Positions 35,170-47,289 are shown, counted from the stretch's first letter. The stretch: DNA of 64,000 bases from Tetradesmus obliquus (GCA_030272155.1 CP126196.1:124001-188000), one strand, 5' to 3'. The notes: generated from the letters alone by a model not told the origin. Numbers and translations: made by a program.

Positions 35170-38100
35170 TTAAGCGGACTCCTCGCGCGCCAGGGTCTTG
35201 CTGTCCATGGCCAGGCCCATGATGTTGAGGCCGTTGTCAACGTAGCAGCAGTGGCCGGTGATGGCGCTGGCCAGAGGGGACACCAGGAAAGCAGCCACGT
35301 TGCCCACTTCCTGCAAGCAGCAACGAGCAGCGACCACCAGCAGGCAAGCCAAGTTCAAGTGCAGGCAGCAACAGGCATTGCACAAGCGCGATGCCCAAGA
35401 ACGCAAGCATGGCAACTGCGTTGTTGCCCCTCCCGTGCATGTGTAGAAGCTTCAAGGCAGTTGTTGGCAACAGTGCATGTTGTAAGCTGTACCCCACAAT
35501 GCATGCACCTTGCACACACGAAAGCGAGTGCCGTTTTCGTCACACCAGTCATAAACCAAACCCCTCAACACCCCGCACCTGTGCCGCCAGCTCCTTCTGC
35601 ACGGGTGCGTTGGCGTAGCTGTAGCGGATCATGTCGTCGATGAAGCCGATGGCCTTGGCGGCACGGCTGCCCAGAGGGCCTGCGGAGATGGTGTTCACGC
35701 GCACCTGCAGCAGCAGCAGCAGCGCCAGCGGCAGTTCAGATGTGTTGCTTTAGGGAATACACTTGCAACAGCAAGCAACAAGATGACGGGCAGGCAACGC
35801 TGCTGCTGACAGATGCTGTTATCGAGCCATGCATTGTGCGCGCATGAGCTGCGCTGCTGTGGCTTCTGCGCTAGCCAGCTGCTCTCCTGCAGGGCTCTCT
35901 CATATACTGTAGAACCTCCTGTTGCTGTGCCCTAAATCCTGCATCTGTGGCCAGGCTGTATACCGCAACTGTGCCGCTGTGATCGGAAGCTGCCTTTGCG
36001 CACGCTGCTGCTGCTGCTGCTGCTGCTGCATGATGCGTTGCACTGCTCTGTGTGCTGGCTCCCACCTGGTACTTGCGGCCTGCCTCGTATGCCAGCACCT
36101 TGGTGTCGCTCTCCAGCGCCTGCAGCAGCAGCCACGCAGCACACTCACAACTTGCAGGACTTGCCAACGGAATGGCTGTGCCAGCGCTCCTCAAACGGCA
36201 GGGCAGGTTCCAGCTCATGCTGGTTTGAACGGGCGGCCAATGCACGCAATTTCACGTCACCTACCACTTGCAGGAAAGCGCTCCCACCCCCAACCAGAAC
36301 AACACAACACAACAGCCAGCTCACTGCCCTAGCGCTGGTGATGCTGCCGGTGAATCTTGCCATCCCACGCTAGCCACTTGCAAGAGACCCTCCCTCCGCC
36401 CCACTTGACAAACAAACTCACCGGCTTGGTGCTGCTCATGCCGCCGCCGTAGCCTGGGATGACGTCCTTGCTGGCGATGTAGGTCAGGCTGTTGGCAGCA
36501 CCCCCGGGGTTCATGATGGGGCCCCACCACCCCCACCCCACCCCACCCCACCACAAACATAACAGCCAGCTCACCGCCCTAGCGCTGCTGATGCTGCCGA
36601 TACATCTTGCCATCCCAGGGTAGCCACTTGCAGGAGAGCCTCCCTCCGCCCCACTTGACCAGCAACTCACCGCCTTGGCGCTGCTCATGCCGCCGCCGTA
36701 GCCTGGGATCACATCCTCGCTGGCGATGTAGGTCAGGCTGTTGGCAGCACCCCCTAGGTTCATGATGGGGCCTCACCACCCCCACCCCACCCCACCACAA
36801 ATATAACAGACAGCTCATCGCCCTAGCGCTGCTCATGCTGCTAATGAAACTTGCCATCCCTCGCTAGCCACTTGCAGGAGACCCTCCCTCCGCCCCGCTT
36901 GATAAGAAAACTCACCGCCTTGGCGCTGCTCATGCCGCCGCCGTAGCCTGGGATGACGTCCTCGCTGGCGATGTAGGTCAGGCTGATGGCAGCGCCCCCG
37001 GGGTTCATGATGGGGCCCCACCACCCCCACCCCACCCCACCACAAACATCACAGCCAGCTCACCGCCCTAGCGCTGCTGATGCTGCCAGTGAATCTTGCC
37101 ATCCCACGCTAGCCACTTGCAGGAGACCCTCCCTCCGCCCCACTTGACAAGAAAACTCACCGCCTTGGCGCTGCTCATGCCGCCGCCGTAGCCTGGGATC
37201 ACATCCTCGCTGGCGATGTAGGTCAGGCTGATAGCAGCACCCCCGGGGTTCATGATGGGGCCGAAGCGCTGCATCATGCTCACAAAGGAGTAGGAGCTGG
37301 CAGACATGGCAGCCAGGTAGCCCTTGCGGCTGGTCTCCAGCAGCGGCTTGGTCACCTCAGGGCCGTTGGCCAGCGAGTGCACCTGTCACGCAGTTTGAAT
37401 GTTGTTACAAAGTTGTTACTACTTGAGGAGCTGGCAGACATGGCAGCCAGGTAGCCCTTGCGGCTGGTCTCCAGCAGTGGCTTGGTCACCTCAGGGCCGT
37501 TGGCCAGCGAGTGCACCTGTCAGGGAGAATTTGAATGTTGTTACAAAATTTGTTGCTAGTTGAGGAGCTGGCAGACATGGCAGCCAGGTAGCCCTTGCGG
37601 CTGGTCTCCAGCAGCGGCTTGGTCACCTCGGGGCCGTTGGCCAGCGAGTGCACCTGTCAGGGGGGTATTTGAATTGTGTTACAAAAGTTGTTACTTTTGA
37701 CAGTGTGCATATGGCACCCCACTTTGATGTGGCGATGGCAGATGGACAAAAGCATTACAGGCAGTGGGTTGCATGGGGCGGGTCCGCCATATGGTCAAAC
37801 ACGGCTACATAACAAGTTTTGACCAGCAGCTGCTGACTCACCACGATGTCGATGTTGCCGACATCTGCCTTCACGCGTTCAGCAATCTCGCTGACGGTGA
37901 ACGCGCCGGCACCTGCGTAGCGCTTGTTGGTGCGCACCTGGCAATGCAGCAACATAACAGCGGAGCCAACAGCGCAGGCAGCAGCAGCAGCAGGGAGCGT
38001 CAGTGGTCCCGCTGGCAGCAATCATCCTTGTGCATGCTATCGCAGGACTGCAGCGCGTAGTGCCATGTGCGTGTTGCTACAGCACCTTCAAACACCAAGC

Positions 38101-39406
38101 ATTTGCTGCGTCCCATGCAGTGCTGGCCTTGTCAGCTGTCTTATAGTGGGACCTTGTGTTAAGGCTGTGCCCATGCATGTGCCGCGCAGCACAACAGCTG
38201 CTGCAAAATGTTATGTTTGACCATGTTTGACTATTGTTTGACCGGCTCACCTCCTCAGGCACGTCCTCGGGTGTGTCGAAGACAGCGTCCATGGGGTAGA
38301 TGTGTGCAAAGTCCAGCATGCCGCCGTTGGAGAGCTTGCGGCTCTCATCGAACTTGCCGCGCCTGAAGCTGGTCTCAAAGATGTTCAGAGCAGGCACCTG
38401 CAGAGGGCCGATGCATGACATGACACAACATGGCAAAGAAAGCGAGCAGTGCGGGGGTCATGCATGCAGGGGAGAAGGGAAGCAGCATACATGGGGCTTG
38501 AGCAAACGTGCAACAGCAAGCATGTCCATTGGTACATTGACTATGCTGCAACAAGACTATAGCTTGGGCTGGCATGCTGTGCCTGCTACATGGATGGATT
38601 GGCTGCAGGACTTGCTAGCGCGTCAGGTCATGGGCAGTAACTGCAACAGCATAGCTGCGCAAGCATTCTTGGGTTGGGTTGTGCTGCTGTATCTTGGATG
38701 GGAGGCTGCAAAGCAAGCTGCACTTGACTGTCTTGACTGAAGATTTAAGCAATGATAGGCGAGCATGTGAAACAGCCCTCACACAATTGCTGCTGCTACT
38801 GCTGCTGTTCTTGCCGCCGTTCTTGCCGCTGCTGCTGCCGCTGCTGCCTCAGCACAGGCACATTGGTGAGGACACACACTACACCACATCTTAACGAAGT
38901 TGCACAACTGATGCTGCATTCAACTGCCAGGCCGAGCTGTTGTGGCAGCTGCAGAATATATTAAACTCACCCAGACACCCAGGGAAATCTCTGCACCTGC
39001 CTCTGCCAGAGCCTTTGCAATGGCCCAGCCGAAGCCCTGCAAGGTATAGCATCAAAGATGAATGAGAAGTCGTATTGCCAAACAGCAGCCGCTGACAGTT
39101 TCGAGGTGCGCTGATCTAACGCCAACCTGGTCGTCAGCAACTCCTGCGATGAACGCCTTCTTGCCTGCAGCCAATTGATGAGCGTAATAAGCTGTTGCCA
39201 TCAGAAACCGAAATCGCTGTATAAATGCACGCAACGTTGCGATACACACCAGTCAGGTCGATGGACAGGCCAGCTGCAGCAGCAACACTGCGACGGCCAG
39301 AGGCCGCAGGCCGTGCCACGACGGTCCTGAGACCGTTGGGCATTGCCATAACCATCCTGCTAGTGCAGGCGGTGAATGGGCGTGCTGTGCTCATCGACAT
39401 TGCCAT
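35170..39406 (-). CDS. FabI: Plastid enoyl-[acyl-carrier-protein] reductase (NADH)
   Basis: The enzyme catalyses the last reduction of each type II fatty-acid elongation cycle in the chloroplast. Nine exons (39406-39250, 39164-39127, 39036-38971, 38397-38251, 37937-37842, 37382-37161, 36119-36066, 35704-35579, 35310-35170) join in phase to 348 residues. The N-terminus ([20 protein letters not shown] onward) is a transit peptide. Landmarks are [20 protein letters not shown] (nucleotide binding), [22 protein letters not shown] text, [19 protein letters not shown] with catalytic Tyr233 and Lys241, [17 protein letters not shown] and a C-terminal [14 protein letters not shown]. The plant-type insertion places Tyr and Lys eight apart. 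It is divergent from the RG-rich gene at 39690. Exon 6 is flanked by echo arrays on both sides. Confidence 0.95.
36418..37020 (-). repeat. Three downstream echoes of the 3' half of FabI exon 6
   Basis: Copies near 36914-37018, 36671-36770 and 36420-36520 begin at [11 protein letters not shown] and end GGGMSSAKA (or TKP), each followed by a GTGAGTT donor. The unit is about 244-250 bases and includes a conserved intron part with CCCCACC repeats. The authentic donor follows 37161. No copy has an acceptor. Confidence 0.92.
37428..37660 (-). repeat. Two upstream echoes of the 5' half of FabI exon 6
   Basis: Copies near 37428-37517 and 37560-37656 repeat the acceptor and the first 26 or so codons ([20 protein letters not shown]). 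The unit is about 134 bases. They stop inside the exon and run into intron sequence with a GTTGTTAC motif. The authentic exon starts at 37382. Confidence 0.92.
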
Positions 39407-39689
39407 CTTTGCAAGTGTGCTCTGATTACGACTGCAAACAGGCAGTGATCAATGCAGCTGCTGGGTGGCAGTGTGGAAAAGTGCTTATGCAGCTGAGCAG
39501 AGGCGGCAAAAGCCGGAACAAACGCCACGTAATCGTTCAGACCCTTGCTTGCTGAACCCGCTAGTGACATGGACATGTGCACTTCACGCCTTCCCTAGGC
39601 AGCTTAACAAACAACGAACGCTACACTGAGTAAAAGATCGTTTGAAGTGTATACTGCATGTTCCGTTCGCTGACTGGACCAGCACAAGC
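39407..39689. promoter_or_regulatory. Divergent promoter region between FabI and the RG-rich gene
   Basis: Only 283 bases separate the two start codons, so the promoters are shared or overlapping. Both proteins carry plastid-type N-termini, which makes co-regulation plausible. I see no definite TATA box. Confidence 0.5.
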
Positions 39690-42600
39690 ATGCTGTTATC
39701 GAGAGCAGGCCGAAGTGGCCTGCTGAGTACTAGGCAGCAGCCTCAAGCACGCCCATTCAACACCGGACACCATGTTCGACTCGTTACCGTCCATGCCCGC
39801 AGTCGCAGGCCTAGAACAGACGCCGAACAGGAGGTCCCGGAGGAAGAGCAGCAGCCAGAGGTTGTGCAGCAGCAGCCTGAGATAGTCAGGAGCAGCAGGG
39901 GCAAGCCCTCCGCTCGCAGGACTGCGCGGGAAACCCGGTCAACGACGCAGAAGCTGGTAACACCCCACCAGGCGCTTCGCGAGATGGGTATCATCGCCAC
40001 AGATGCCAAGGGGTGAGTGGCCTGCTGCTGACACTGCCAGTTCAGCAATTTTGCACATGCAAAGTGTGGTGATACCCCGGCGGCATGGGATTAACGTAAT
40101 AAGCAGATGCACTGTCTTGCTTTCAAATCAGGCATGCATGCTGTATGCATGGCGCACCAGTTGCTAGGGTTTTGGGCACCTGGGGCAACAGGTGGACATC
40201 AACTGAGTGCATCTGACTTGTGCATACACAGCACCGTGATAAGATGTGCACAAAATCAATTGCAGATTGCTAGGCTTCACAGCAGCAGCAGTCATCCACG
40301 CACAGAAATTGTTGCAGCAGTGGTATTGGCCCTGCAGCAGCAGGTGGTCCGCAGCATTTGTTTGCCTGATGTAGCTGCACACATTGCTGCAAGGTGACGT
40401 GTGCGCGCGTTTTCCAGCACTTCTGACCTGTGCTGGACACCACATGCACAAGTCAGCAGTGCTGGACAACACACGCACAAGTCAACAGCAGCAGCAGCAG
40501 CAGCAGCATGAGGCAACTTTGTTTGGAAGCATGTCTGTCGAATGCAGCATGCATATGCAAGTAGGCTTCAACCATACTGCTTCAACCGTGCTGCTTGCAG
40601 GAAGCCGTTTGTGGACGTGTCCTGCCTGGGCAGTGGCAAGCCCCACTGGTACGCCATCGGGGTGAGTGACCTGCTGCATCTGCGGCACAGCAGCCCAGAC
40701 TAAGGTTTGTTTGGCTCTCACATGTGGTACAGTCACTCAGTGGCTGAGGCGAGTTTGGCTTGCTGGGATGGTGTGTGGCACTCCACAGTAGTGCAGCTGT
40801 TGTAATGCCTAACAGCAGCAGCAGCACAGCGCAGCAACCGCGGGCAGGCGCAGCTATCGCCATTGTTGCAACTGTGTCCTGCACTTCATCACTGCAGCTG
40901 CTGAAGAACAAGGAGGGCCTGGAGCAGCTGGCTGCATTCTGGAGCCTGCTGACTAGTTTCTGTGTGTGTCAAACCTGTCTGTTTGACACTGCAGCTGCTG
41001 GAGAACACGCAGGACCGCTACCTCATGCTGACATGCACTGTGCTGCTTCCAACTAGAAGTTGTTGTTGAGAATTTTGCGACTGTACCGCAACTGTACTGC
41101 AACCTACTGCAGCTGCTAGAGAACAAGGAGGGCCGCTACCTTGAGCAGCTTGCTGCATTCTGGTGCCCTGTAAATCCTTAAATCTTTATTCTCTGCCTTC
41201 CAATCCTGTTATTGTGACACTGCAGCTGCTGGAGAACAAGGAGGGGCGCTACCTTGAGCAGCTTGCCGCGTTCTGGTGCCCTGTATATCCTTAACGCCTC
41301 CCAATTCTGTTATTGTGACGCTGCAGCTGCTGGAGAACAAGGAGGGCCGCTACCTTGAGCAGCTTGCTGCCACCTTCCAGCAGTACGGCCTCAGCTTTGA
41401 CCACACAGCACTGTACAGCCCGCCGGCACCCGGGGATGATGCGGCAGCAGCAGCAGCGCAGCAGCTGCTGGAGAGCCAGGACGTGGTGGCATGGGTGCCT
41501 AAGAAGAAGATGATGGTGGGTTGGTACTACCAACTAGTAGTGCTGCTGCTTGCAGTTGTGAAGGGGCTAGCAGCAGCAGCAGCAGCAGCAGGTGCAGCTC
41601 GTGCATGCTGGGATGTTGCAGCTAGTCGCCTGAGATACTTACTGTGTATGTACACTGGTGTGGAGGTCTCAGCATAGGATTGTGAAGACATATGCTTGCA
41701 GCAGAGGTTTGTGAAAGCTCCGTGCATGTGATGGAGAGCCAGGACGTGGTGGCCTGGGTGCCCAAGAAGAAGATGCTGGTGGGTTGGTGCTGTGCGGTGT
41801 AGGCGCAGTGACGTTGCAGCTGCAAATTCAGCAGCCATAGCAGCAACAGCAGCAGCAGCAGCAACAGCAACAGCCAGGACGTGGTCTAAGGGTGCCCACA
41901 AAGAATATGATGGTGGGTTGGTGGTGCTTGCAGTTGTAAGGGGGCTATCAGCAGCAGCAGCAGCAGTTCAGTTCAACTTGCCTGGTGCATGCAGGGATGT
42001 TGCAGCTGTTTGCCTTCAGTGGCAAGACTGTCATGCGGCGGGCGTCCCTAAGCGTGCATGTCACCAGGCGTGCTGCTGCTCCTGCTGCTGCCGCCTTGCA
42101 GGTGTACAGCCCCAACACAGACAAGCTGTCGGAGCGTGAGGTTTCGTATGGCAGGGGCACGGGCGCCAGCACGCTGCTGCTGCACATGACACTGGACCCG
42201 CTGCTGTTCGACATGTGAGCTCCAGTGCTGCGGCTGCTGCTGCTGTTGCTGGTGCTTGCTTGAGTGTGTGTTGCGCAGCAGCAGCTGTGCGCCGTCACTG
42301 GGGTGGAACTGGTAGTTGTTCGCACTCTTGTAGCTGCTGCAGATGCACTCTGGGCAGTGCAGGCCGCGGTCGGTTCTGCAGCCCAGGAATGCTGCCTCTG
42401 CAGCTGCACCTTTGCAACCTGCTGTTCTGCTGACTGCTGTGCGCCTGCCATGCATGCTGCTGCTGCTGCTGATGCTGATGCTGCTGCTGCTGCTGCTGCT
42501 GCTGCTCCTGCCCCTGCAGCATCTCCAACACCTACTACTTCCTTTCGTGGCGTGATGAGCAGCTGGTGCCGGCCATGCTGCTGTACCAGGCTGACCTGCT

Positions 42601-45191
42601 GCCACGTGACCAGGAGCTGGACGAGGTGAGAGCGATGTTTTGTGATTCAAGGGTTTAAGCCAGCTGGCAGGGGTTTTAGGGCACATGTTCTCTGTTGATT
42701 GGATGCCGGCCTGCTGCCACGTGACCAGGAGCTGGACGAGGTGAAAAGCGTGCAGGCAGGGTGGTAGGGTTCACAAATGTGGTTTGGGGGTGAATAGACC
42801 CGAGTGCGTTTATGATTTGCTGCTGCTGTACCAGGCTGACCTGCTGCCGCCCAACCAGGAGCTAGACACGACATGCCCTGTTGTGCTGGTGTGTCAACTG
42901 CCCTGTTGTGCTGGTGTGTCAACTGCCCGAGCCCGGCAGTGCAGAGGTCATGGCGGCTGTCAGCCGGTGGCAGTCTACTGGAAGGCTGATCGTAACACAG
43001 CATGTCTTTGAATGTGTGTTTGTGTGCGTTGCTGTGCAGGTGTACCAGCTGCCCGAGCCGTGCTCCCCTGAGTTCCTGGCTGCAGTCACCCAATGGCAGT
43101 TTACCAAAGAGTCTGATTGTAACACAACATTTCTTTGAATGTGTGTTTGTGTGCGTTGCTGTGCAGGTGTACCAGCTGCCCGAGCCGTGCTCCCCTGAGT
43201 TCCTGGCTGCAGTCACCCAATGGCAGTTCACCGAAGAAGCCGAGGATGAGGAGGCGAAGCGGCATGAGTTCTACGGCATGGGCGGGGGCACCACCTTTGG
43301 CGAGGTGAGAAAGCACACAATGGTGCTGATTTTTTGTTTGTGTTTGTATGTTTTGGGATGTAACTGGTGGTTGTAGGGGTTGGTGGTGTGCAAGCAGTAT
43401 GCCGCGGCTGCATGGCAGCTGCACTTTTTGAACCGGTGAGTGTCCTGATGTGTGTAGATGCTGTGTGCTGCTGGTGGTGTGTGCTGATGCTGTGTTGGTG
43501 GCGATGAGCAAGCAAAGCGGCATGAGTTCTACGGCATGGGTGGGGGCACCACCTTCGGCGAGGTGAGCGAGGTTGCTGCGCGTTTTGCGCGTTACGTGCA
43601 GCGTGCGCGTGCGTGTGTGTGCGTGCGTGCGTGCGTGCGTATTTGTGTTGCGGAGCTGGTAGTAGTGTGCTTGGTTGGTTGTGTGCTTGGGGTTTGTGCG
43701 CGGGATGCATTATGTGTGGTGTCCGGTGAGTTGAGTTTGACCTGGATTGCCAAAGGTCATTATGCAGCTGCTGTGCGCTCACGCACCTACAGCACTCAAC
43801 ATGTACCTGCTGTCCCTGTTGGTCTGCTGAACCTGCTGATCAAACCTCCCAACTGAATTTGCCAAGTACTCCTGCAGAGCGAGCACTAAGACATTCACAA
43901 GCACAACGTTGAGCTGGACGAAGCAGGAGACGCCACACCACATGTAACATTACTAAGTGCCTGATCACTCCTCAACCAGCGACTGCTGTATGCAGAACGA
44001 GCCTCTGAGCAGCACAAGCACAACCTTATCCAGACCATACCACACGTGCTTTGGTCCCAAGTGTGTTTGTTCAACTGCTTTGCTGAACTTTTCTCGCCCG
44101 TGATCACCTGCTGCAGAGTGAGCGCTATGACAAGGACAAGCGCAACATGGAGCGGGATGAGGCGGGCAACATAATCTACCGCCAGGGTTACGCCGGCGAT
44201 TACAACAACCCCAGCCGCTGGTCTGCTGCTGGGCCCGGCAGCAGCAGCAGCGACGACTTTGGCAGCAGCCGGGGCAGGGGCCGTGGCGATAGGGGCCGCG
44301 GTGACAGGGGCAGGGGCCGGCAGCAGCAGTACCAGCAGCGCGAGCAGTACCAGCAAGCCTCCCAGGGTGGTTATAACAGTTATAATGACAGTTATAACAG
44401 TCAGGGAGGTGGATATGATGACGGGTATAACAGCGGCGGCAGGGGCCGGGGTGACAGGGGCAGGGGCCGGCAGCAGCAGCAGCAGCAGGGGCGGCAGCAG
44501 TGGCAGCAGCAGCAGCCGCAGGAGGATGATGGCGGCTGGTTTGGCGGCAGAGATGATTCTGTGCGGGAGCGGCAGATGGACTTTATGGGTGAGATGGGCT
44601 CAGGCAGATACAGCGATGATGAATTTGGCCCTGGCTTTGATGCAGCACCTGGCAGGGGCAGGGGCAGGGGCAGGGGTGGGCAGCAGCAGCAGTACGGTGG
44701 CCGTGATGACTCCTACCGGCAGCAGCAGATGAGCTACATGCAAGAGAGGGGCTCGGGGCGATACAGCGATGACTATAGCAGCGGCGACAGTGGCATGTCA
44801 GGCAGTGGGAAGGAAGATTGGCAGCCGCAGCAGCAGCAGAGGCGCGGCGGCAGTGCAGGAAGAGGAGCTGCGCCTGCGGGAAGAGGAGTGGGCGGGGCGT
44901 TTGGAGGTACAGGCGATGCTGTGAGGCAGTGGCAGATGAGCTATATGGAGGAGATGGGCTCAGGGCGATACAGCGATGATGAGGAGTATAATGGGCCAGG
45001 TGCAGCAGCAGCATGGGGTGGCAAAGGTGCTGGTGGTGGTGCTGCTGGTGATGTTGGCGGGCGGGATGATTCTGTGCGGGAGCGGCAGATGGATTTCATG
45101 GGTGAGATGGGATCCGGCAGATACAGCGATATGGAAGATGCGGGTGGTGATGAGTATTATGCAGCGCCACCTAAGGCTAGCCGTGGCGGCC

Positions 45192-45231
<40 letters not shown>

Positions 45232-46003
45232 GGATGACGGGCGCAAAGGCAGCTTGATGTCTGATATTGCTGGTGCCTTTGAGGGCCTTGATGCGAGCAG
45301 CGACCTGTTGAGGTTCAGCAGCAGCGGCGACAGCGGATTCGGCAGCAGCATGGACATGGATGTGGACAGCCCAAGCAGCAGCAGGGGTGCCACGCAGCGC
45401 AACAATCGCCAGCAAGCGCAGCGAGGCAGCAAGAATTGGGATGCACCTGCAGCAGCAGGCGCAGGGAAGGCCTCTTATATGGAAGAGGATGGGTTTGCAT
45501 GGGGCCAGGGCGGTGGCAGCAGCAGCGGAGGAGGTTCTTTTGATGATGAGGGCCCTGCTGCTGCCAGGCAGCTGCTGAATGATTGGCAGCAGGATGGCCA
45601 GTCTGCTGATGTTTGGGGGGGCTACGGCGCTCCAGATAGCTTTGATGACCAGATAGCAGCAGTAGCTGGCGACGATCCGCTACTTCAGCAGCTGGCAAGC
45701 ATGCCAGACAATGCGGCCGGCGGGCAGCAGCAGCAGCAGCAGCAGCAGCGGCAAAAGCTAGTTGGGCGGCAGCAGCGGCAGCCGGCGGCGGCTCGTGGCG
45801 GCCGTAGAGGCGGCAGGGCTGCTGCTGGAAGGGGCAGGGGTGCTGCTGCTGCTGCTGGCAGGGGTGGCGATAGAGATGATAGCTGGAAGGGTGCAGGTGA
45901 TGGGCCTGATGATGCGGATGGATTTGAGGAGGGGTGGGCTGATCGGATGATGAGTGATGGCAACGATAGGGTGGGCCTGGATGACGTGATGGGCAGCCAG
46001 TGA
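39690..46003 (+). CDS. Unknown plastid-directed protein with RG-rich C-terminus and four internal repeats
   Basis: I do not recognise the family. Seven exons (39690-40012, 40601-40661, 41327-41515, 42102-42214, 42520-42625, 43167-43304, 44117-46003) join in phase to 938 residues. The N-terminus is rich in Arg and Ser and contains VTVHARSRRP, like a chloroplast transit peptide. The middle has conserved-looking text (FVDVSCLGSGKPHWYAIG; NTYYFLSWRDEQLVPAML; VYQLPEPCSPEFLAAVTQW). The last exon encodes RGRGDRGRG-type repeats, poly-Gln and four copies of an RQMDFMGEMGSGRYSDD motif (about 44551, 44701, 44917 and 45061), then an RGGR-rich tail ending DDVMGSQ. RG-rich proteins often bind RNA; that role is inference. 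For exon 3 two alternative donors exist in its downstream echoes. Confidence 0.75.
40890..41290 (+). repeat. Four upstream echoes of exon 3 (RG-rich gene)
   Basis: Copies near 40896, 40990, 41107 and 41224 repeat the acceptor (CTGCAG) and start LLENKEGRYLEQLAA of exon 3 (authentic at 41327). The two nearest copies are almost identical and the two farthest are degraded (LLKNKEGLEQLAA; LLENTQDRYL). Similarity thus rises towards the exon. Confidence 0.9.
41730..41915 (+). repeat. Two downstream echoes of exon 3 (RG-rich gene)
   Basis: Copies at about 41733-41780 and 41868-41912 repeat the exon end (ESQDVVAWVPKKKM) and the GTGGGTTGG donor. The second has an in-frame stop (GTCTAAGGG). The first could still act as an exon end, so the true donor among 41516 and 41780 is uncertain. 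Confidence 0.85.
42705..42885 (+). repeat. Two downstream echoes of exon 5 (RG-rich gene)
   Basis: Copies near 42710-42742 (ADLLPRDQELDE then GTGAAAAG) and 42820-42872 (LLLYQADLLPPNQELD) repeat the end of the exon whose authentic donor follows 42625. Confidence 0.85.
42915..43110 (+). repeat. Upstream echoes of exon 6 (RG-rich gene)
   Basis: One close copy at 43040-43110 repeats the acceptor and YQLPEPCSPEFLAAVTQWQF; a decayed one lies near 42915-42975 (QLPEPGSAEVMAAVSRWQS). The close copy starts 127 bases before the authentic exon (43167). Confidence 0.88.
43505..43636 (+). repeat. Downstream echo of exon 6 and a GTGC microsatellite
   Basis: The copy at 43508-43563 repeats AKRHEFYGMGGGTTFGE and its donor (GTGAGCG). 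A GTGTGTGCGTGCGTGC tract follows at about 43606-43640. Confidence 0.88.
43870..43950 (+). repeat. Decayed upstream echo of exon 7 (RG-rich gene)
   Basis: CTGCAGAGCGAGCACTAAGA near 43872 resembles the exon 7 start (CTGCAGAGTGAGCGCTATGA at 44111), and similarity continues weakly through the text for a KHNVELDEAGD-like segment. A still weaker match lies near 43990. Confidence 0.55.
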
Positions 46004-46072
46004 CTCACCCGGAGTTGATGCTGCGAATGTGCATGGTCCAGTTTTTGAATTGTTCAAATCATACATTCAGGG

Positions 46073-46100
46073 CGCGAATGACGTGATGGGCGGCCAGTGG
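46073..46100 (+). repeat. Echo of the last codons of the RG-rich gene in its 3' region
   Basis: AATGACGTGATGGGCGGCCA repeats the end of the coding sequence (GATGACGTGATGGGCAGCCA just before the stop at 46003), about 97 bases on. No splice junction is involved. Confidence 0.6.
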
Positions 46101-46152
46101 GTGCGACTGAAGTGCTTTGCCAGCAACACCCGCATAGTGCAGTGTCGTGCCT

Positions 46153-46157
46153 TGTAA
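46153..46157 (+). terminator. TGTAA polyadenylation signal, RG-rich gene
   Basis: It lies 150 bases after the stop codon at 46003, a usual distance in chlorophycean algae. Confidence 0.45.
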
Positions 46158-46926
46158 ATCCGCACAGCGGCTGACACGTCACGGCGTAGTGCTGGGATGC
46201 TGGCTAGATGTTCAACCAGTTGTGAGGTTGCCGTTGCCCCGGCAGTCGCATGCACACAGGTATGCAATTTTATGCATGCACTCTCCATTGCTCAAGGTGG
46301 GCCCGGGGGCCTGTGGCGTTGTTGCTATGGCTTGATGGGTACATTGATCATATTGATATGCATGCACGCATATGCTAGGGTGCCTGCACTTCACTGCCTT
46401 GGCTTTGGATTGCGCCACGCATGCAGACAGCTGACCCATATAGGTTGGCTTGTCATGCTGGCCTTGACAGTGGCGTGCAAGCGTGCAGGCTATCACAAAA
46501 CCATGTTGCAGTGGGTGGTCGCTACACTGCGCTTGTAGTCCCATTTCTGAATCTGCGGCAGCTGTGCAGCGGTACTGCGCATGTGGTACAGTATCATCGC
46601 TGTGATTGCAAGCGGGGTAGCGATGCAAAGCAGACGTTACTCGAGCTCCAATGCCGGTGGCGGCCTGTAATCTTTCCAAGTGTACTGCCTCAGCTGCTGA
46701 GCCTCAGACTTCTAAAACGTACTGGCTTGTTATATATTTGTAACAGCTGTTATAACAGCTGCGCTGGAGAACATTCATATATTATATTTTGTTGAAATGG
46801 GCTGCACTGCAACCACCGTCTACACCTCAAGAAACATCCTATCATGTCAACTGTGCCTGGACGCAAGGAAATGCATGCCCATGACTGGCATGCGCAGCCC
46901 ACTGCACCAGACTGAACTCAAGTAGT

Positions 46927-46992
46927 ATTACATTACATTACATTACATTACATTACATTACATTACATGCTCCACTCAACGAGGAGTTGGAA
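46927..46992 (-). mobile_element. Probable tail of a dispersed (retro)element with (TAATG)n end
   Basis: Eight ATTAC units (46927-46966) are followed by ATGCTCCACTCAACGAGGAG, which recurs at 56881 next to another ATTAC tract. Read on the minus strand this is a shared 3' end followed by a TAATG/TGTAA microsatellite, the form of a SINE or non-LTR element tail. The element body upstream is not recognisable. Confidence 0.45.
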
Positions 46993-47174
46993 CCCCAGTC
47001 AGGAGCCAACGAGAGGCAATATTGCACAGCGCGCGGCACAGTGTGGTTGACAGCACTAGTCACACCAGCCGCAGCGCCACAACTATGATTGCTCCTCTGC
47101 GTAACAGGTTCGTACTCGACAAGACTAGTTGGATAAAACTGTGACACCCACTTCAGACAAATGAATTCGCGCGC

Positions 47175-47179
47175 TTACA
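47175..47179 (-). terminator. TGTAA polyadenylation signal, zinc-knuckle gene
   Basis: TTACA on the plus strand is TGTAA on the minus strand, about 160 bases past the stop codon at 47341. Confidence 0.4.
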
Positions 47180-47289
47180 TGCCAACTGCAATCTCTCTGT
47201 GTCAACAGCTGCAGCTGTGGCAGATGCTGTGCCAGCTGACCTGCCAGCTAGCAGCTACTGCCTTTTGTTCGTGTTTCTGGTCAAACGTC

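Noticed and set aside
47000-47150. Coding exon in the minus frame at 46953-47147
   Set aside because: The frame overlaps the ATTAC-tail sequence and has no splice support or recognisable domain.
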